A stretch of 26,006 bases of DNA, taken from contig CAAGMR010000011.1 in NCBI GenBank assembly GCA_900771085.1, positions 1-26,006 on the forward strand. Reading direction: 5' to 3'. This document shows, piece by piece, positions 21,776-26,006 of the stretch; within the stretch, counting starts at the first letter, position 1; every line of letters starts with the position of its first letter. This DNA is from Clostridia bacterium. Its GTDB lineage: Bacteria > Bacillota > Clostridia > Oscillospirales > Acutalibacteraceae. The notes below the pieces were generated by a model, which did no database searches, was not told where the DNA came from, and saw nothing but the letters and a program-made list of their open reading frames with translations. Made by a program: the position numbers and the translations under genes.

Positions 21776-23431
21776 TTATTCAGATTTGTTTTCTTCCTCA
21801 AACTTGAGATAAGCTTCGTTGGCATCTTTGCCAAGCTTTGCTTTGAGTACAACAAGTGTGAGAAGAACGAAAGCAGCACCAAGAGCGAGACAGATGATGG
21901 CATTCTGAATGAAACCTGCAATGATGAAGGTCAGGAAAGAAATACCTGCAACTGTGAGTGCATATGGAATCTGTGTGCTTACGTGGTTGAGGTGGTTACT
22001 CTGTGCACCTGCAGATGACATGATTGTTGTATCTGAAATAGGTGAGATATGGTCACCGCAAACAGAACCTGCAAGACATGCAGAAATACCGATGAGGAAG
22101 AGTGGGTTTGAAGGATCCTTGAAAACTGTAATAACGATAGGAATAAGGATACCGAATGTGCCCCAGCTTGTTCCTGTTGCAAAAGCGATAAGAGTTGCAA
22201 CTACGAAAATAACTGCAGGAAGGAATGCTGCGAGGTTTCCTGCTACGCCTTCCATTACGCCTTCTACAAATGCAGAAGAATCAAGAAGACCTGTTGCATT
22301 CTTAAGAGAAATTGCAAGTGTAAGAATAACGATTGGAGAGATCATAGCGTTGAAACCGCTTGCGATACTTTCCATTGTTTCTTTAAATGTGATTGCTTTT
22401 CTTGCAATGAAGTAAATCATTGTAAAGATGAGAGCGATAAGAGCACCCCATGGAAGAGCAACGGTTGCGTCAGTATCAGAGAATGCATCTACAAAGTTTA
22501 CGCCGGAGAAGAATCCGCCAACATAAAGCATTGCAAGAACGCAAAGAGCAATAAGAACAACAACCGGAAGAATGAGGTCTAAAAGTTTGCTGTTCGGATT
22601 CTGAACAGTATCTTCTTCAGGAACTCTTTCACCTTCAGTATAAAGATCGCCATTGAGAATTGCGTTTAACTCGTGTCTCTTCATTGGGCCATAGTCAAAT
22701 CTCATGATAGAGATTGCAATGATGAAAATAAGAGTAAGAAGTGAATAGTAGTTGTAAGGAATAGCCATACAGAAGAGCTTGATGCCTGAAACGTCAGTGC
22801 CTTCTGCATACTGAGAAACTGCTGCTGCCCATGATGAGATTGGAGCAATCATACAGATTGGAGCTGCAGTAGCATCGATAAGATAAGAGAACTTAGCTCT
22901 TGAAATCTTATGGGAATCGGTAATAGGCTTCATTACCGCACCAACTGTGAGACAGTTGAAATAGTCGTCAACGAAGATGAGTACGCCGAGTGCAAATGTT
23001 GCGAGCATAGCTCCGACTCTTGTCTTGATATGAGTCTGTGCCCATCTGCCGAAAGCGGCTGAACCACCGGACTTGTTAAGCAACGATACTATAATTCCAA
23101 GGAATACAAGGAAAAGGAAAATACCTGCAGTACCTGAAACCGCACTAACGAGACCGTCGTTGATGATGATGTCCATTGCAGGAGCAAACTTGAAGTTTGC
23201 GCTGATGATTGCACCTACAAGGAGGCCGATGAAAAGTGAGGAATAAACCTCTTTTGTGATAAGTGCAAGACCAATTGCAACTACAGGAGGGAACAGCGAC
23301 CACATTGTTCCAACCGGGTTGAAGATTGAGGACTGCACTGCGCAAGCGATTGCAAAAACAACAATGAATATTGCAGCAATAATACCGCTAACGCCAAGTT
23401 TTTGTACTATGCTTGATTCTTTCTTTGGCAT
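21776..23431 (-). CDS. nhaC: Na+/H+ antiporter, NhaC family
   Basis: An integral membrane protein of 551 residues with about 11-13 hydrophobic segments. The sequence FVDDYFNCLTVGAVMKPITDSHKISRAKFSYLIDATAAP and the later FATGTSWGTFGILIPI and CGDHISPISDTTIMSSAGA are hallmarks of the NhaC/YuiF-type antiporter superfamily. Members exchange Na+ for H+, sometimes coupled to organic ions such as malate/lactate or amines, so the exact substrate is open. The start follows GGGAGATT. It is the last gene of the U32-dut-nhaC run, 36 bases after dut, and ends at a shared terminator. Confidence 0.9.
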   Translation of the reverse strand: MPKKESSIVQKLGVSGIIAAIFIVVFAIACAVQSSIFNPVGTMWSLFPPVVAIGLALITKEVYSSLFIGLLVGAIISANFKFAPAMDIIINDGLVSAVSGTAGIFLFLVFLGIIVSLLNKSGGSAAFGRWAQTHIKTRVGAMLATFALGVLIFVDDYFNCLTVGAVMKPITDSHKISRAKFSYLIDATAAPICMIAPISSWAAAVSQYAEGTDVSGIKLFCMAIPYNYYSLLTLIFIIAISIMRFDYGPMKRHELNAILNGDLYTEGERVPEEDTVQNPNSKLLDLILPVVVLIALCVLAMLYVGGFFSGVNFVDAFSDTDATVALPWGALIALIFTMIYFIARKAITFKETMESIASGFNAMISPIVILTLAISLKNATGLLDSSAFVEGVMEGVAGNLAAFLPAVIFVVATLIAFATGTSWGTFGILIPIVITVFKDPSNPLFLIGISACLAGSVCGDHISPISDTTIMSSAGAQSNHLNHVSTQIPYALTVAGISFLTFIIAGFIQNAIICLALGAAFVLLTLVVLKAKLGKDANEAYLKFEEENKSE

Positions 23432-23467
23432 AATAATCTCCCATTCTTTTATTATTACGGAAAGGCT

Positions 23468-23905
23468 TTACGCTTTTCCGGTTGACCCAAATCCTCCACG
23501 ATCGGGACCGTCGAGATGTTCTACCTCGTCGAATACGATCTGTGGCTGGTTTTCAATGATTCTGAACTGACAGATTCTGTCGTTTACGTGAATCTCAGTA
23601 TCTCTCATGGCGAGAGCCGGCCAGAACCACTGGTCGTTGTCGCCTGAGTAGGAAGCATCAATGATTCCTACTGAGTTAACCTGAATAACACCAAAGTTCT
23701 TAAAAGTTGAAGAACGTGGTGCAACATGAGCTTCATATCCTTCAGGGAGCTGCATTGCAACGCCGAGAGGGATAAGCTTGAAGTCACCCTTTTTGAGAGT
23801 AATGTCCTCAGCTGCTCTAAGGTCAATCCAGTCAGATTTACCATCGATGTATCTGAGCTTTTCTATTTTGTCGGTGAAATACTTGATTTTGATTGTTTCA
23901 CTCAT
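23468..23905 (-). CDS. dut: dUTP diphosphatase
   Basis: Hydrolyses dUTP to dUMP and pyrophosphate, keeping uracil out of DNA and feeding dTMP synthesis. From the ATG at 23905 the protein has 145 residues, the normal trimeric dUTPase size. All five motifs are present: DLRAAED (28-34), PRSS (63-66), VGIIDASYSGDND with catalytic Asp83 (79-91), the DRICQFRI region (109-116), and RGGFGSTGK (136-144). Motif 3 reads SYSGDND instead of the classical YRGE, which is common in Firmicutes dUTPases. The start is fixed by AAGGAG (23917-23912), which overlaps the stop of the U32 gene; an in-frame ATG at 23962 lies inside that gene and has no ribosome site. Confidence 0.94.
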   Translation of the reverse strand: MSETIKIKYFTDKIEKLRYIDGKSDWIDLRAAEDITLKKGDFKLIPLGVAMQLPEGYEAHVAPRSSTFKNFGVIQVNSVGIIDASYSGDNDQWFWPALAMRDTEIHVNDRICQFRIIENQPQIVFDEVEHLDGPDRGGFGSTGKA

Positions 23906-23915
23906 ATTATTCTCC

Positions 23916-25991
23916 TTACTGTGCCCCTCTGTAGTAAAGACCTCGTGTGAAGTCGCCTTCAAAGGTGCCCCCGTTATTATAGAGATTTATGATCTGTTCG
24001 ACTTCATCAGCATTCTCGTCTGTGAAATAAAGAAGTCTGAAGTCGAGGTTTCTGATTTCATGCTCCCGGTCTCCCATATAAGTTGGAACAGAGTTTAATA
24101 CTTCTGCAACACCAAGGTTGCATCTGACAGGGAAATCTACATTTTTTCTGTCTTTTAAACTCCTGCCGGAGCCGCAACGGCTACAGGATGTACCGTTGCT
24201 GACAGGACAGTTTCTTGTGAGCATAAGTGGCATGCGCCCATATGCAAAAAGTCCTGTTTCCACGTCAGTTTTTATGCCGGAGATGTCAGAAAGACGAAGT
24301 TCCGGAGATATGCAGAGAGTTAAAACTCCGAGATCCTCATAAACTGCCGTAGTATAAGAATTGTAACAGTTTAAAGTGAAATTGCCAATAGTCTGAAGCT
24401 TTGCTTCGTTTGCAAGAACGATACCATCGAGTGTTCCGACAAATGCAAAAGCCGCACCGGCGTCTTTTGCAAGGCCCAAAGCCTGCCTGATTTTTGCGAT
24501 GTTACGGTTTCCGTATATTCCACGAGGGATCTCCACTCCAAAACTGTTACCGGATGCCGCAGCCAGACAGTAATCCTGTTCTGATGAGAACAGAGGAATA
24601 ATAATTCCCTTAACAGAAGTTTTTGGGGTCTGGCTTACACTTGCTAAACGGATGTATAAATCTTTCGAATTATGCTTTAGAGTTTCCTTTTGAGGAACTC
24701 TGTCGCCGAAGAAAGGTTTCTTTGCAGAGGCGATAATCTGTTCCTCAATTGCGGCTATGGCCGATCTTCGAAGGGCATTTATTTCGGACACGGGAATAAA
24801 CAGGTCATCTTCAAGACTTGTTGAAAGATTATCCTCAGATATATTCCATGCCGTACCACCGGTTTTCATGAGCTGTGCCTTTACAGCATCATCGGTAGCT
24901 GCTTTCTTTTGAGCTTCCTGTGTCAGCTGCTCACTGAAAACTTCGGAGCAGAAAACCTCACCGGTTTTTGTAACAGTACCCTTTGCGGAGATTGATAAAG
25001 GTTTTCCCTTAGCTGCCTTGAACTCTATAGCAAGACTGTTTGGAGACGTTTCCTTCTCATAAAGTTTTGCAAGCTTTGCAAGAACCGAGGAGGCGGCAAC
25101 GACATCATCTTTCTGTCTTGTGCCAAACATATCTTTGCCACGGTTGCCTTTATAATATCCGTCCGTGAATCCGGAGCGGGAGAATACGGCATACAGGCTG
25201 CTGTTTAATTCCTCATCGATTACGCCTTTAAGAGAATTACGGCAGGCAGTGACAGCTGCCGCAACATATTCGGGACGCTTCATGCGTCCTTCGATTTTGA
25301 AGGAACATACACCGCTCTTTATAAGTTCCGGTATATTTTCCACAATACTTAAATCTTTCAGTGACAGGTCATGGCCTGTTCCACCCGGAGCTGAAAACTT
25401 CAGTCGGCAGGGCTGGGCACATAAACCACGGTTTCCGCTTCGGCCACCAATCATACTGCTGAGGTAGCACTGACCGGAAACGCACATGCAAAGTGCACCA
25501 TGAACAAAGGCTTCAAGTTCAATGTCAGTTTCTTTTCGAATCTCTATAATCTCTTTAAGAGATAATTCACGCGGAAGGACTGCCCTTGTAAAGCCCAGCT
25601 TCTCCAGCTCTTTGTAGCCACCGGGTGTCATAACAGAAACCTGGGTAGATGCATGCAAAGGCATATCGGGTGCCACTTCATGTACAATGCGTGCAAGGCC
25701 GAGGTCCTGTACAATAAAAGCGTCTACACCAAGGGTGCAGGCGCTTTTAATAATTTCTAGTGTGTCTTCAATCTCTCTGTCAGAAACAAGAGTATTTAAC
25801 GCTAAGTGAACTTTTACACCCCTGACATGGCAATATTCAATTGCTTCACCAAGTTCATCCATAGTGAAATTGGTGGCATTTCTCCTGGCATTGAAGTTGC
25901 CGGCACCGAGATAAACTGCATCGGCTCCGGTTCTGACGGCGGCTTTAAGTGCCTCCATACTTCCGGCAGGAGCTAATATTTCTGGTGTCAT
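23916..25991 (-). CDS. U32 family protein (collagenase-like peptidase / RlhA-TrhP type)
   Basis: A 691-residue member of the U32 family, long form with a DUF3656-like middle region. The opening PEILAPAGSMEALKAAVRTGADAVYLGA is the classic U32 barrel start. Cysteines in the segment GALCMCVSGQCYLSS (168, 170, 175) and in RGLCAQPCR (191, 195) follow the U32 signature; TRNCPV and SCSRCG near residues 600-610 add more. Although called peptidases, characterised relatives (RlhA, TrhP, UbiU/V) act in RNA hydroxylation or ubiquinone synthesis, some with Fe-S clusters. rRNA or tRNA hydroxylation is therefore as likely as proteolysis. The start at 25991 follows GTGAGGAT, 15 bases from the window edge, so the gene is complete. 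It leads an operon with dut and nhaC. Confidence 0.9.
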   Translation of the reverse strand: MTPEILAPAGSMEALKAAVRTGADAVYLGAGNFNARRNATNFTMDELGEAIEYCHVRGVKVHLALNTLVSDREIEDTLEIIKSACTLGVDAFIVQDLGLARIVHEVAPDMPLHASTQVSVMTPGGYKELEKLGFTRAVLPRELSLKEIIEIRKETDIELEAFVHGALCMCVSGQCYLSSMIGGRSGNRGLCAQPCRLKFSAPGGTGHDLSLKDLSIVENIPELIKSGVCSFKIEGRMKRPEYVAAAVTACRNSLKGVIDEELNSSLYAVFSRSGFTDGYYKGNRGKDMFGTRQKDDVVAASSVLAKLAKLYEKETSPNSLAIEFKAAKGKPLSISAKGTVTKTGEVFCSEVFSEQLTQEAQKKAATDDAVKAQLMKTGGTAWNISEDNLSTSLEDDLFIPVSEINALRRSAIAAIEEQIIASAKKPFFGDRVPQKETLKHNSKDLYIRLASVSQTPKTSVKGIIIPLFSSEQDYCLAAASGNSFGVEIPRGIYGNRNIAKIRQALGLAKDAGAAFAFVGTLDGIVLANEAKLQTIGNFTLNCYNSYTTAVYEDLGVLTLCISPELRLSDISGIKTDVETGLFAYGRMPLMLTRNCPVSNGTSCSRCGSGRSLKDRKNVDFPVRCNLGVAEVLNSVPTYMGDREHEIRNLDFRLLYFTDENADEVEQIINLYNNGGTFEGDFTRGLYYRGAQ

Positions 25992-26006
25992 ATTATCCTC
26001 ACTTAA

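Noticed and set aside
23906..23962. Longer N-terminus for dUTPase starting at 23962
   Set aside because: The extra residues overlap the end of the U32 gene, have no family counterpart, and a good AAGGAG site precedes the ATG at 23905.

Overview
The window looks like chromosomal DNA from a low- to mid-GC Gram-positive gut Clostridium relative (Oscillospiraceae/Ruminococcus-like). The support is strong Shine-Dalgarno sites with several TTG starts, sigma-A type promoters, frequent short T-tailed hairpin terminators, lipobox proteins, a class B sortase, and secreted proteins with threonine-rich linkers. That placement is inference from gene content; no rRNA is present. Nearly all the DNA is coding. 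I see no transposase, phage gene or CRISPR array.

Layout. Positions 1-340 hold no convincing gene: they carry a large palindromic repeat, a second hairpin and a promoter for a secreted esterase lipoprotein (341-1510). A second, nearly identical palindromic repeat (1578-1701) follows, so the esterase lies between two direct copies. A minus-strand block follows: trmK, then Nif3-like, then rqcH (4940 down to 1707). Upstream of it is a two-gene ACT-domain/PFL unit (6651 down to 4997) with its own terminator. Plus-strand ispE and a secreted threonine-rich protein ending in a sortase-type sorting signal follow (6800-8427), then a minus-strand GNAT protein. A consensus promoter at 9126-9154 drives a ClC-type channel, a cytidylate-kinase-like protein and a MATE exporter (9183-12434).

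plsY (minus) and an Rrf2 regulator with FeS-type cysteines (plus) are divergent. The regulator ends head-on into a class B sortase (minus). An ABC-F ATPase and a cytoplasmic GH36 alpha-galactosidase form a plus-strand pair (14514-18102). Then come folC, a small XRE regulator with a hairpin-rich leader, tRNA-Thr(CGU) on the minus strand, a lipoprotein and an SDR reductase that may be the EF-P modification enzyme. The right end is a minus-strand operon: U32 protein, dut, NhaC antiporter.

Most of this is housekeeping: tRNA modification, stalled-ribosome rescue, isoprenoid, phospholipid and folate synthesis, nucleotide sanitation, and transport. The observations most worth following are (1) the paired palindromic repeat element, with a conserved core and differing outer arms, and (2) a probable sortase B/substrate pair: the sortase at 13629-14411 and an NPQSN-type sorting signal in the protein at 7693-8427. 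A third is an inverted repeat placed exactly inside the promoter spacer of the Rrf2 gene.
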